From positions 199,141 to 263,140 of the forward strand of contig NZ_JBLBVL010000006.1 in the NCBI RefSeq assembly GCF_047250365.1: a DNA stretch of 64,000 nucleotides, read 5' to 3'. The stretch's first letter is position 1; each line of letters opens with the position of its first letter. This document shows positions 8,361 to 17,821 of the stretch, one piece after another. The notes below the pieces were generated by a model. It saw nothing but the letters and a program-made list of their open reading frames with translations. It was not told the DNA's origin and searched no databases. Position numbers and translations under genes: made by a program. This DNA comes from Thaumasiovibrio sp047250365 (GTDB taxonomy: Bacteria; Pseudomonadota; Gammaproteobacteria; Enterobacterales; Vibrionaceae).

Positions 8361-10175
8361 TTAAATAAGTGCTTTATGACCGACCATTGCTGGCCAGCGG
8401 TGGTACACCTGTTCAGTCGGCAGCAAACGGATCGTCAACTGAGTAAAGCTATTGATCTCTGCATATTGTGCAAAGAAGTTAGATAAGATCTGCCCAAACA
8501 AAAATAGTTGGTCTGTTTCAACTCTCGACTCAACAATATCCAACGTAATCTCCGAGCCGTAACAAAAGCCCACCCGACCGTGTTGATTTACGCGTGCCGT
8601 CGTTGAATTAACATGCAGAGACTCAATCGCATCGGTTAATACTTTGGTGCTAGGTGAACCTTTAAAATCAAATAACTTGAGCATCTCTTTCAAATTGCGC
8701 AGCCCGTTACTATCACTAAAACTATTTAACGTGATCAATTTGGCAAACTGCCAGCGTGTGTGACCACTCATACGTGGGCGCACAGTACTAGAAAGTGGCA
8801 GCAAACAGCGTGTGCCCAAATTGTCAGAATTACTTTTTACTCTGACCTCTAGATGATCGCCGATGGAAGGCAAGCGGTCGGGAATATTTCGGTTACTGCA
8901 CTGCGCCTCAACCAGTAAATTGGCATGACCTAATCGTTCTAACTCTTCAATCGAGTGATCTTGATTAATCACACTGAGGTAGATATGCCTACCCGGTTCA
9001 TCAAATCCCCCTGCCCAGCTGGCATCTTCACGACGGATACTCCAGTAAAAATCGTTCGCATTCGCATAGTTGGGATGCTGCCCACTGTAATAAGGCTGGA
9101 CTTGCAAATCGTGATCTAACTTACTTGAAGAGAGCTTCACATTGTCGATTTTGATGATCTCTTGCATCTCCGCCTGGCGGTGTGCAGCACGTAGCTCATA
9201 TTCGTAATCGACGGTGGAAAGTTTGACCGGCTCAAGACTCGATTTGAATAAGTTAATCACGGGGCCGCAACCTAATCGCATCGCTTCATTACTGATCTGT
9301 TTTGTTAACAGTGGCTCACTTTCAGACAGATAAAAATACAGTGTCGCTCGATTACCTTGGCCAAACCAACGAGTTTGTAACTCTTCAAGCTCTACGAACA
9401 TAAATTTTTCAGGGATTAAAAAGTACTCCACCAATTCACGATAACCACTGAAACTCTCGGCACCATAAGGCACCAATGGCGCACTGCTACGACTGTTCAG
9501 TTGCGTGGCTGGAATTGAGGTGATGGTATTGTCTTCACTAACAATCACTATCCCTTGCAGAGCACGCATTAATAACTGATAGAGAGCATGGGTTGTTTGC
9601 GCTTGACCGCTAAGTTGAAAACGTAATGTATTAATGTCCAAGTGTTTAAAACTCGCGCACCCTTCATGGCACGTTAGTACAACTTTTAGCACCGCTGCAC
9701 TCGGCTCCAAGAAACTCTGTTCTGGCGCACTAAATGGCGCGTTAAAATACTCCACACCAGAGACTTCAAACGGCCAAATATCCACCGCATCGCTGGTGCG
9801 ATAGAGACAACGCTGATAACCCGGTGCAGTAATCTCTACTTCAGTCTCGGAAGGTAACGAGACACATTTATCGGTATAGATACTTGGCCTGTGATGAACC
9901 ATGCTTATCGATGGGATCGGCGCATGAAAATCAGGGAATAATTCGCCAATTAACGCCTCTGTTAATTGAGGATGGCTGTCATCTAAACTTTGACGTATCT
10001 GCGCAGAAATAAATGCAACACCTTCAAGTAATCGAGAGACATGGGGATCTTCAACATGATCCTCTGTCATCTTTAAACGACCCGCAATTTTCGGATAACG
10101 CTCGGCAAACTCGCCACCTTTATGACGCAGCCAAGTCAGTTCTCGTTGATAGTATTTTACAAATTCATCATTCAT
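8361..10175 (-). CDS. tssF: T6SS baseplate protein TssF
   Basis: This protein of about 604 residues matches the TssF/ImpG family (DUF879). It opens with MNDEFVKYYQRELTWLR, continues with EFAERYPKIAGRL, and then EDPHVSRLLEGVAFI, a family signature. It builds the baseplate wedge with TssG, TssE and TssK. The ATG at 10175 overlaps the tssE stop as TGATG, which argues for translational coupling and against the GTG one codon earlier. Confidence 0.96.
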   Translation of the reverse strand: MNDEFVKYYQRELTWLRHKGGEFAERYPKIAGRLKMTEDHVEDPHVSRLLEGVAFISAQIRQSLDDSHPQLTEALIGELFPDFHAPIPSISMVHHRPSIYTDKCVSLPSETEVEITAPGYQRCLYRTSDAVDIWPFEVSGVEYFNAPFSAPEQSFLEPSAAVLKVVLTCHEGCASFKHLDINTLRFQLSGQAQTTHALYQLLMRALQGIVIVSEDNTITSIPATQLNSRSSAPLVPYGAESFSGYRELVEYFLIPEKFMFVELEELQTRWFGQGNRATLYFYLSESEPLLTKQISNEAMRLGCGPVINLFKSSLEPVKLSTVDYEYELRAAHRQAEMQEIIKIDNVKLSSSKLDHDLQVQPYYSGQHPNYANANDFYWSIRREDASWAGGFDEPGRHIYLSVINQDHSIEELERLGHANLLVEAQCSNRNIPDRLPSIGDHLEVRVKSNSDNLGTRCLLPLSSTVRPRMSGHTRWQFAKLITLNSFSDSNGLRNLKEMLKLFDFKGSPSTKVLTDAIESLHVNSTTARVNQHGRVGFCYGSEITLDIVESRVETDQLFLFGQILSNFFAQYAEINSFTQLTIRLLPTEQVYHRWPAMVGHKALI

Positions 10176-10648
10176 CACCGTCCCTCACTGACTTTAAATC
10201 CCAAATTGACGGGTTCAATTTCCGAATCAAAAACAATTTCCTCACTAACACCAGACTGCAACACAACGGCTTGTATGCGAAGACGAAGGATGCGATCGAG
10301 TTTCTCTTCGTCTTCTCTTACCGACACATCAATATCAAACAGCCGCGGTTCAAATCGCTGTAGTGTTTCCTTCACAATTTTGCACAAATGGGTTTTGCCA
10401 CTTTGGCTACTAAAAGGCATTGATGAGAAATCGGGCAAACCATAGTTGAGTATCGACGCCGCAACCTCTTCAAATGTGTCATCCCAGCGATTCCAACCAA
10501 CACGGGCATTTAATAAATTTTCCACATCTCGGCGTAAATTAGCCACACTGGTTGCCGCTTGACGATACTCTTGCTTATCTACTGTACTCTCTGGCGACAA
10601 ATCGATAAGTTTGTCCAACAGGGAGATATGTGCGCCAATTTCTGCCAA
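10175..10648 (-). CDS. tssE: T6SS baseplate gp25-like protein TssE, TTG start
   Basis: This 157-residue protein has the gp25-like fold signatures of TssE: HISLLDKLIDLSPES at the N-terminus, NLLNAR near 45 and LRLRIQAVV near the end. It nucleates sheath assembly in the baseplate. The only in-frame initiator before the conserved core is a TTG at 10648, preceded by GAGAG. An ATG at 10662 is in another frame. A non-ATG start could limit TssE output, or a small frame error could hide the true start. It lies 65 bp after tagJ. Confidence 0.9.
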   Translation of the reverse strand: MAEIGAHISLLDKLIDLSPESTVDKQEYRQAATSVANLRRDVENLLNARVGWNRWDDTFEEVAASILNYGLPDFSSMPFSSQSGKTHLCKIVKETLQRFEPRLFDIDVSVREDEEKLDRILRLRIQAVVLQSGVSEEIVFDSEIEPVNLGFKVSEGR

Positions 10649-10713
10649 TTTCTCTCGTCCATTTAATTAAGCTATTGCAGGATTAAACATTAACCAACCT
10701 AGTGACAACGTCA

Positions 10714-11514
10714 CTATACTACTGCGGTGTCAACGACCGACCACCCTTCGATTTGTCCTAGCACCACCGCGTCTTCACCCGCCAACAGCATCTTATGTCC
10801 TGCACCGATAACAAGATCATGGGCCGGCGATGACAGCCAATCTGTTGCCTTACCCAGCTTTTGTGCGTCTGTCGCTGAGTGATAGTAAGTAATCGGCATG
10901 TGTAGCTCACCGGATGGGCCATCAATTATCTCTAGTTCAACTTTACGCCAGACCGTTTCAATGAGATTTGCAGGCGGAGTGATACTCAAACTCGCGATGG
11001 CTGACATAGGGACTAAATAGTATTCACCGTTGGTACCAAAGCACTCTAGGTACTGACTCAGTTGATCATCGAGGTCACGCAGATCATCATGCTCTTTATC
11101 ATCGAGCAACACGTTGGGTCGTGTACGCTCTTGTTCATATTGTTGGTTAAACGTATCGAGATCCTCAGCACCTTGGGCTAACCCTAGCGTAATGCGCATC
11201 AGTGCTGCTTGTGTTTGCTCATTCACGTTACCCAAGAATTTGGCGGTGGCAGCCCCTCCCATAAAGTCGGCACGTGCCTGCGCGGCATGTATTAAATGAC
11301 GTAGCTCAGTGCCGCCGGGTAAACAGTCTGGGTCTTGCTTTAAGATCAATAACAATTGCTGTTCTGCACGTTCGAATTGGCCATCGATACACAGCAATTC
11401 CACTAACTGACTACGCGCCTCGATATCTGTGGCACGACTTTGCAAGTGAGTCATTAAGCTTTTGATGGCACCGGCAAGATCCGCTGCCTGAATTTGTGTT
11501 TTCCATTCACTCAT
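10714..11514 (-). CDS. tagJ: T6SS accessory protein TagJ (ImpE family)
   Basis: This 266-residue protein fits the ImpE/TagJ family: a tetratricopeptide-like N-terminus (SRATDIEARSQLVELLCIDG, then FERAEQQLLLILKQDP) and a C-terminal domain with SGELHMPITYYHS. TagJ binds TssB in some systems and assists ClpV. The ATG at 11514 follows the preceding gene by 4 bp; an upstream extension of 51 residues is rejected because it overlaps that gene. The position between the second tssC-like gene and tssE agrees with a sheath-related role. Confidence 0.9.
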   Translation of the reverse strand: MSEWKTQIQAADLAGAIKSLMTHLQSRATDIEARSQLVELLCIDGQFERAEQQLLLILKQDPDCLPGGTELRHLIHAAQARADFMGGAATAKFLGNVNEQTQAALMRITLGLAQGAEDLDTFNQQYEQERTRPNVLLDDKEHDDLRDLDDQLSQYLECFGTNGEYYLVPMSAIASLSITPPANLIETVWRKVELEIIDGPSGELHMPITYYHSATDAQKLGKATDWLSSPAHDLVIGAGHKMLLAGEDAVVLGQIEGWSVVDTAVV

Positions 11515-11518
11515 TGTG

Positions 11519-13027
11519 TTATCCGTTATATATATTTGGAGATAGCTCGGTAATAAGCCGAATACTCGATACCATCTGATCCAATTGAAAATGGGGTTGC
11601 AAATGAACAACGGAAAAGAATTTTCCCGGTTGAGCAACCTGTTCTTTAACTTGAATACGCGCTTCACTCAGTGGGTAACGCGCCCGTATCTCTTCTGTCG
11701 CGTCATCCGATGCAGTGGTGTAATCATGTAGCCAGCTCTGGAAATCATTTTCGATACTTTGCGCGTTCTCATAGCTGCCTACTTTGTCACGACCCATTAC
11801 TTTGATGTAATGAGCAAAGCGAGACACACAGAGTATGTACTGCATCATCGACGACAGTTTTGCGTTAATATTTGAGCCCAAGCTGTCGTAGATGCTTGGC
11901 TCATGTAAACTCGCATTACTATAAAATGTGAGTAAAGACGTATCAGGTACCGCTGAGATGGGAATAAATCCACTGTCAGCCAACGCTTGCTCTAACCTAT
12001 CTCCAACCCGAAGATTAACGGCAGGTTTTTCACGATAACGGCTTCCCGGCAAGTGTTGTTTTTGTGCTGGCATATTAACAACGATGCCCTTTTTGTAATT
12101 TCCCGGCTGATGGCCACGGATCTGACCAAACCATCCCGACTCTATAAATGCCCTTGCGACAACCACACCAAAACAGTATGCCGCGCTTCCCCAAAGCAAG
12201 TCGGTTTCCGCATGACGGCAATGCTCAACAAAAGCAAAATCTTCTTGGCGTGACCCGTCACTAACATAAGTTTCACGCATCAACACATCCGGTAAGGTAA
12301 TCGCCAAAAAACGTGCATCATCCAACTTACGTAAGCTACGCCAGCCAATAAACTCAGGCTGTTCAAACTGTGCCCCAATATTCGCGACTGACGCCAACTC
12401 ACTGAACGAATCCACCCCTAATAGCGTTGGGTCGGCAGACGTTATAAATGGACAAAATGCCGCCGCCGCAGTCTGGGTTACTTTTCTGAGCACATCGGTG
12501 TCTTGATGGACACGACGCTTATCACTATGCTGAATACGGTAATCACCGATCAACAGCCCAAATGGCTCCCCACCCGACATCGAATACTCGTTCTGATAGA
12601 CCAAGCGAAACAACTCACTTTGATCAAACTCCATCGACTTATTGCAGTCGCGAACCAGCCTATGCCAAGGGTAGTGAAGCACTTTAATCTTCACCTGTTC
12701 ATCCCCGCGCAGAGCGGCGATCTCACGAACCGTATACTTCACGCCGCGCCAGCTTGCTTCCAGTGCCTGAAAAGTTGGATGATGCAAAATTTTATTCAGT
12801 TGCTGATTAATCAGCTCATCTAACATTCCAATAACGTCAACAAAGTGAGTCTGCAATTGCTTAAGGGTCGAAATATCTAACTGTTGAAACTCTATCCAGT
12901 ACCGAATTGCTTTATCTGGCTCGTCGATATCAATAAAGCGATCTAGCCAAATGGCATTGATATCGAGAACACGGGGCGATTCTGGCTCTGTTGTTAGTGA
13001 CTCAATTTCAATAAACGTTGGCTGCAT
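11519..13027 (-). CDS. Second TssC-like sheath protein (TssC paralogue)
   Basis: This 502-residue protein is a diverged copy of TssC. It shares the landmarks of its neighbour: LEASWRGVKYTV, MEFDQSELFRLVYQNEYSM, GGEPFGLLIGDY, ILCVSRFAHYIKVMGRDK and EEIRARYPLSEARIQVKE. It has no partner tssB of its own. From memory, paired impC/impD-type genes occur in several T6SS lineages. It may cap or modify the sheath or baseplate; its exact role is not evident. GAGG lies nine bases before the ATG. It follows tssC by 46 bp. Confidence 0.92.
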   Translation of the reverse strand: MQPTFIEIESLTTEPESPRVLDINAIWLDRFIDIDEPDKAIRYWIEFQQLDISTLKQLQTHFVDVIGMLDELINQQLNKILHHPTFQALEASWRGVKYTVREIAALRGDEQVKIKVLHYPWHRLVRDCNKSMEFDQSELFRLVYQNEYSMSGGEPFGLLIGDYRIQHSDKRRVHQDTDVLRKVTQTAAAAFCPFITSADPTLLGVDSFSELASVANIGAQFEQPEFIGWRSLRKLDDARFLAITLPDVLMRETYVSDGSRQEDFAFVEHCRHAETDLLWGSAAYCFGVVVARAFIESGWFGQIRGHQPGNYKKGIVVNMPAQKQHLPGSRYREKPAVNLRVGDRLEQALADSGFIPISAVPDTSLLTFYSNASLHEPSIYDSLGSNINAKLSSMMQYILCVSRFAHYIKVMGRDKVGSYENAQSIENDFQSWLHDYTTASDDATEEIRARYPLSEARIQVKEQVAQPGKFFSVVHLQPHFQLDQMVSSIRLITELSPNIYNG

Positions 13028-13073
13028 TACGTTTGCCTCAGTTCAGTGGGCACGCAGGCCCACTGAATCCCAT

Positions 13074-14570
13074 TTACGAGTTAGTTGGGATCTTGGCAAC
13101 AAGTCGCAATGAGGTACTCAACTCTTCCATCTGCAACCACGGTTTTAACCACGCCACCGCATTGTAAACACCCGGACTTCCAGGGACTTCTTTCACCGAT
13201 ACGCGCGCATCGGCTAACGGGAACTGAGCACGGATTTCCTGACCGCCCCCTTCAGATGCATTAACATACGAGAGAATCCAACGATTAAGCCAAGCTTCAA
13301 CATCTTCTGCTTCCATGAAGCTACCAATTTTGTCCCGAGCCATCACCTTCAGGTAATGGGCGAAACGGGATGTCGCCATAATGTAAGGCAGTCGTGCTGA
13401 GATAGCGGCATTCGCTGTTGCATCTGGATTGTTGTAGATTTCTGGTTTTTGGCAGCTTTGCGCACCGAAGAAAACGGCATAGTCGGTATTTTTGTAGTGA
13501 CACAACGGCAAGAAGCCCAGCTTGCTCAACTCAGCTTCGCGACGGTCGGTGATACCCACTTCTGTCGGGCATTTCACGTCCGGATCCCCATCATCACTAA
13601 TAAACGTATGTGCTGGCAGGCCATCGACACGGCCCCCGCCTTCAGCGCCACGAATGGCGGTGCAGAAACCATATTTAGAGAACGCTTCTGTCATCTTCGT
13701 TCCCATCACATACGCGGAGTTCATCCAACAATAGTTGTCGTGAGCGGCCGTTTTATGCAGGTTCAATGGAGACTCATCACTGACTTCGAACTCTTCATAA
13801 CCAAACTCTTCAACGCGCGATGACATCTGTCCGTAAGGGAGACGTGCGAGAACTCGCGGCATGGTTAATGAAACGAAACGCGAATCTGGGCTTTCACGGA
13901 ACGAACGCCACTGGGTGTACTCTAGCGACTCAAAAACTTTATCCAAATCGCGAGGCTTGGACAGTTCATCCCACTCTTCAAAACCAAACAGTGCCGGTGA
14001 TGCTGCCGACAAGAACGGCGCAAAACTGGCTGCTGCGACATTCGACATCAGGCTTAATGTCTCGATGTCTTCCGGATGATTAGTAAATTCATAGTCTCCA
14101 ATTAACGCGCCATAAGGTTCGCCACCAGCAGAACCAAACTCAGACTCGTAGACTTTTTTGAATATTTGGCTTTGATCAAACTCGACCGCTTTACTCAGAT
14201 CTTTATGCAGCTCTTTCTTGGTTAAGCTGACCATACGTATTTTCAGCGTTTTACTCGTATCGGAGTTAGCCACTAAATACTCAAGCCCACGCCATGTTCC
14301 TTCCAGTTTCTGGAATTTTTCGTGGTGCATAATTTCTGACAGCTGCGTTGAAATAGTCTCATCTAATTTTTCAATCGCTTCTCGAAAGGTAATGGTTAGA
14401 TTCTTATTCCAAGTCACCGTACCTTTCATGGCTTCTTCAGTTAAGGTTTTGATGAGTTCCTGCGCACGTGACGTCTCTGTCTGCTTAGTCGCAGATAGTG
14501 CCATATCAAGAAACGATGTTGTTTCAGTACTCGTCGATGCATCTAATTGGTTTAAGACTTCGGTACTCAT
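13074..14570 (-). CDS. tssC: T6SS sheath large subunit TssC (VipB)
   Basis: This 498-residue protein is the canonical sheath subunit that pairs with TssB around the Hcp tube. Signatures are KLEGTWRGLEYLV, AVEFDQSQIFKKVYESEFG, GGEPYGALIGDYEF, ATSRFAHYLKVMARDKIGS and the C-terminal QEIRAQFPLADARVSVKE. The ATG overlaps the tssB stop by 4 bp (ATGA), which fits equimolar production of the two subunits. Confidence 0.97.
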   Translation of the reverse strand: MSTEVLNQLDASTSTETTSFLDMALSATKQTETSRAQELIKTLTEEAMKGTVTWNKNLTITFREAIEKLDETISTQLSEIMHHEKFQKLEGTWRGLEYLVANSDTSKTLKIRMVSLTKKELHKDLSKAVEFDQSQIFKKVYESEFGSAGGEPYGALIGDYEFTNHPEDIETLSLMSNVAAASFAPFLSAASPALFGFEEWDELSKPRDLDKVFESLEYTQWRSFRESPDSRFVSLTMPRVLARLPYGQMSSRVEEFGYEEFEVSDESPLNLHKTAAHDNYCWMNSAYVMGTKMTEAFSKYGFCTAIRGAEGGGRVDGLPAHTFISDDGDPDVKCPTEVGITDRREAELSKLGFLPLCHYKNTDYAVFFGAQSCQKPEIYNNPDATANAAISARLPYIMATSRFAHYLKVMARDKIGSFMEAEDVEAWLNRWILSYVNASEGGGQEIRAQFPLADARVSVKEVPGSPGVYNAVAWLKPWLQMEELSTSLRLVAKIPTNS

Positions 14571-15136
14571 GCTTTTTCCCCTTCTTCGCTCACTTGCGCA
14601 GCATTGTCAGCTTGAGCGCCAGACTCACCCTCGGATGCGCCATCAATCAGGTCGAGTTCACTCGCCAACTGATTTAAGTTAGTGGTATTGTTAAGCACAG
14701 ACTCAAGCACATCCTCTAACTGCTCAGAGCGGTCTATCTTGGTCATTAAGTCACGCAACTTATTGCGGGTTTCCATGAGTTTCTTTAACGGCTCAACTTG
14801 ATTAACCACTGCGCCAGGTTCGAAGTCTTTCATGCTTTCAAAGCTAAGATTTATATCGAACTTGCTATCATTGCCTTCTAGGGTATTTTCTACTCTGAAC
14901 GACAGGCCTGGATTCATTTTTTTGAGCACATCATCGAAATTGTCGTTATCAATCTGGATAAAACGGCGATCCTTTAACGACTTGAGTGATTCTGTATTTT
15001 GACCTGCGAAGTCACCCATTACACCGACGACAAATGGCAGCTCTTTTCTTACCGAGGTATCATCCGTTTCTACCTCATAGGTTATGTGCACACGAGGCTT
15101 TCTAACCCTTGATAACTTTCCGTGAATACTGCTCAT
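14567..15136 (-). CDS. tssB: T6SS sheath small subunit TssB (VipA)
   Basis: This 189-residue protein is the small sheath subunit. Family features are RVHITYEVE near residue 15, ELPFVVGVMGDFAGQ near 33, KDRRFIQIDNDNFDDVLKKM near 55 and the helical tail with LRDLMTKIDRSE. An Ala/Glu-rich C-terminal extension follows. GGGAG lies seven bases upstream of the ATG. It is translationally coupled to tssC. Confidence 0.97.
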   Translation of the reverse strand: MSSIHGKLSRVRKPRVHITYEVETDDTSVRKELPFVVGVMGDFAGQNTESLKSLKDRRFIQIDNDNFDDVLKKMNPGLSFRVENTLEGNDSKFDINLSFESMKDFEPGAVVNQVEPLKKLMETRNKLRDLMTKIDRSEQLEDVLESVLNNTTNLNQLASELDLIDGASEGESGAQADNAAQVSEEGEKA

Positions 15137-15157
15137 TATTTCTCCCTATATTTGTTA

Positions 15158-16345
15158 TTAAGACTTGCTATTACTGTCATCTTTGACGATTCCAACCAAC
15201 CGGAAATAACCTTCGCGGGCGTCGCCACTATCAATTAACTCAGCTAAAAGCTCCGGCAGACTCATGTCGCACCAACGCACAATTTGATCAATCGAGTAAG
15301 AGACGGGGGAATGTGGTTCCGTCTGTCTGAAAAAATCTGCAATTTTAATGAGTTGTACAATTGCTTGTTCACGTTGTTGAATATTGCCTGTAACCGTGTC
15401 GTGTTGCTCCGATACATCCGTTACTTCTTCGGCATCATCCGGTTCAACACCCCCCCTTAGAGCCTGCAACTTGTCGCCTGCGAGATGCACAATCGCATCA
15501 TGAAAATCTTGGAGCCGCTTAGAGATATTGCTACTGGGTAGTTTCAATTGACAGGCGAGATCTATACTGCCAACCGCTTGCGCGTAAGCATCAATTGCCA
15601 CATTAATTTCTGCGAGTAATGCTTGATAGAACGGGCTACTCGACGCCTTCACCGCACGCTCGAGATCATCGAGGGCGACGCCACCCGCATCAATTTTTTG
15701 TTGACGCTTATCAGTATCTAGGCGACTAATGTCATTGGCTTGCTGATACTCCCATAACGAATACTCCCCTTCTGCCAGATCTTCGGTAAGGGCAATACAG
15801 CTAATCGGCATCAATAACGTACCTTCTCCATCCACACCATTTAGACCGATAAGTGCGGAGACTCGCTCTTCTTGATCGTCATCCTCAACCAAGGGAAATA
15901 TGCCATCCCAATATCGCTCAATTAGCTGTGCGGTGAGCAGGTAACTCATTGCCAATCCACCAAAACCATAGATACGTGTATTGGCCTCAATCAACCATGC
16001 CAATAGCTCAAAGTCTTTACTCTGTGTGGCAATAATGTCTGGCAACTCTTGCGCCAACGGCCGCCACAAGTGAGCAAGGCTCAATAAAGGCTCCCCATCA
16101 ATCAATGCATCACGTTCGGCCGAACGCGCTTGAGAACGGATGTCTTTTAAACGGTAGTACGCTGACGTTGGACCAATGTCTTGGCGCAAGTCGCTTCCAC
16201 ACGGCGACGCTTCACTAATAGGCTCAAGCAACCGATTGATGTCCAGCAGTTCGGAAAAACGTTGCAGCTTTTTTGGTAGTTCAAACCGTGTCGGCTCTAC
16301 TGTCATCTGCTCATCTTCTGTCGTTGAATCGGCACTATATGTCAT
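15158..16345 (-). CDS. tssA: T6SS cap/baseplate protein TssA (ImpA N-terminal domain)
   Basis: This 395-residue protein carries the ImpA N-terminal domain: ISEASPCGSDLRQD near 43, then AYYRLKDIRSQARSAERD and the helical stretch up to residue 180. TssA proteins prime baseplate and tail assembly. The C-terminal third is helical and acidic (EEVTDVSEQHD), lacks a recognised extra domain and ends near QIVRWCDMSLPELL, a segment seen in many TssA proteins. It overlaps the pppA stop by 11 bp and precedes tssB by 21 bp. Confidence 0.92.
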   Translation of the reverse strand: MTYSADSTTEDEQMTVEPTRFELPKKLQRFSELLDINRLLEPISEASPCGSDLRQDIGPTSAYYRLKDIRSQARSAERDALIDGEPLLSLAHLWRPLAQELPDIIATQSKDFELLAWLIEANTRIYGFGGLAMSYLLTAQLIERYWDGIFPLVEDDDQEERVSALIGLNGVDGEGTLLMPISCIALTEDLAEGEYSLWEYQQANDISRLDTDKRQQKIDAGGVALDDLERAVKASSSPFYQALLAEINVAIDAYAQAVGSIDLACQLKLPSSNISKRLQDFHDAIVHLAGDKLQALRGGVEPDDAEEVTDVSEQHDTVTGNIQQREQAIVQLIKIADFFRQTEPHSPVSYSIDQIVRWCDMSLPELLAELIDSGDAREGYFRLVGIVKDDSNSKS

Positions 16346-17147
16346 AGCCTTTTCTCCCTAACCCTGAGAACACCGGCACTGTGGCATCATTGCGATCTTG
16401 CGACTCTTTCCACTGACCAAGGTAGCTGGCTTTTACGACCGCACAGGTCACATTATCCGTGGCACCTTTAACTAAAGCAGAGTGCATTAAGGCAAGGCCC
16501 GACTGATTTACCGTCTGTGCCTCAAGGCAAAACGCAATCTCTTGGTTGGTTAGCTCTTTGGTTAAACCATCGGTACATAATATGAATTGGTCGTCTGAAC
16601 ATAGTTGTCCCGAGACCTGATCCACGACCACCTGAGGTAGCACACCGACAGCACGAGTAATGACATTCGCCATCGGATGATTTTCAGCCTCACTCGCTAG
16701 AATCAATCCTTGGTCAACCATTTCTGTCACTTGACTATGATCTCGGCTTTTTTGCTCAAATTGGCCTTTTCTCAGTCGGTAAAAGCGGCTGTCTCCTACC
16801 CACAAACAGTGATACTGACCCGCATCAATAAAGAGCACGACGGCGGTTGTCCCCATCGTACTGCCTTCCAAGTAGTCTGCGGCATATTGATAAATCGCTT
16901 GATTTGCTTTAACGATGGCGTCTTTCAAATGGTCAATATTCAGATCTTGCGTCTCATCAACCACTTTGCGCACGGTATCCACCAGCATTTGACTCGCAAT
17001 ATCTCCGGCTTTATGCCCTCCCATGCCATCTGCGACGACCCAAACACGATGAGAGAGCATTTCAGTACAACAGTCTTCGTTATAAGGACGAACCTTGCCC
17101 GCATGACTTTTTACAAAACTAAAAAACTGCCAATCACTCATCTTCAT
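16335..17147 (-). CDS. pppA: T6SS PP2C-type phosphatase PppA
   Basis: This 270-residue protein is a PP2C-family Ser/Thr phosphatase. Metal-binding motifs are visible: RPYNEDC (first Asp), VVADGMGGHKAGDIAS, LWVGDSRFYRL and the C-terminal KGATDNVTCAVV. It should dephosphorylate the FHA protein or other PpkA targets to reset the T6SS. The ATG at 17147 overlaps the tagF stop as ATGA; an in-frame start two codons later is possible. With ppkA and tagH it forms the threonine-phosphorylation switch. Confidence 0.94.
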   Translation of the reverse strand: MKMSDWQFFSFVKSHAGKVRPYNEDCCTEMLSHRVWVVADGMGGHKAGDIASQMLVDTVRKVVDETQDLNIDHLKDAIVKANQAIYQYAADYLEGSTMGTTAVVLFIDAGQYHCLWVGDSRFYRLRKGQFEQKSRDHSQVTEMVDQGLILASEAENHPMANVITRAVGVLPQVVVDQVSGQLCSDDQFILCTDGLTKELTNQEIAFCLEAQTVNQSGLALMHSALVKGATDNVTCAVVKASYLGQWKESQDRNDATVPVFSGLGRKGYDI

Positions 17148-17821
17148 TGCGCACACCATTGCTTCCATTGTCCATCTAGCATTGCCGAAAACTGACTAAT
17201 ACTCGGCAATCCATTGGTAATTAGGCTACAGCCCGGCACCGCGTCTGAACCTGCGGTCCACCACACACAATAGTGAGGACGATGTTGGCGTAACTGCTGA
17301 TCCAACAGCTGAATTGGAGAGAGTGGCTCTTCGTGGAGAACAAGATCGAGCAAAGGAAAACGGGCATACTGTGTCGTCACCTGCTCAGGTCGGGGCAGCA
17401 TTGCTGCCCACGTAGGTTTTTTCAGCTGTTCACCCCATTGTCCAAAATCAATGCTTTCCTCCAGCACATCCAAAATGCAAGGCTCAATGTCCTCGCTCCA
17501 TTGAGGCTGACACCAATAAGCCGCTGGCAAATACTCCGCCTCTGCCGCTAATGTGAAGAAAAAATGCCGGCCCACACTGTCAATACTTGGGATAAACGTA
17601 CCTATCATCGCACTTTCACCGCACACACCTGCAGACAGTGCAAAGTGCCAAATAGGCGCGGTGAGATAGTAATCTTGCCATTTGTCTTCCAGTTGCTCTC
17701 GACTCACGGCAAGAATGGCCTGTTGCCACTCTCGCCATTGGTTAATAAAGTCTATCGGTAATCCGTCTTGAACAAAGTCACCTTTGGCGGGCAATTTTCC
17801 AACATACCCCCACAGCGGCAT
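17144..17821 (-). CDS. tagF: T6SS post-translational regulator TagF
   Basis: This 225-residue protein belongs to the TagF family (DUF2094): WGYVGKLPAKGDFVQDGLP at the start, WREWQQAIL, and APIWHFALSAGVCG near residue 60. In Pseudomonas TagF holds the system off independently of, or together with, PppA. The ATG at 17821 forms a TAATG junction with the tssM stop; an ATG six codons upstream (17839) is an alternative. In several bacteria TagF is fused to PppA, so the tight coupling here is informative. Confidence 0.92.
   Translation of the reverse strand: MPLWGYVGKLPAKGDFVQDGLPIDFINQWREWQQAILAVSREQLEDKWQDYYLTAPIWHFALSAGVCGESAMIGTFIPSIDSVGRHFFFTLAAEAEYLPAAYWCQPQWSEDIEPCILDVLEESIDFGQWGEQLKKPTWAAMLPRPEQVTTQYARFPLLDLVLHEEPLSPIQLLDQQLRQHRPHYCVWWTAGSDAVPGCSLITNGLPSISQFSAMLDGQWKQWCAQ

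Noticed and set aside
13820..14083. Plus-strand ORFs of 70-120 codons opposite the tssC genes and clpV
   Set aside because: They lie wholly inside highly conserved minus-strand genes and have no ribosome sites or family features.
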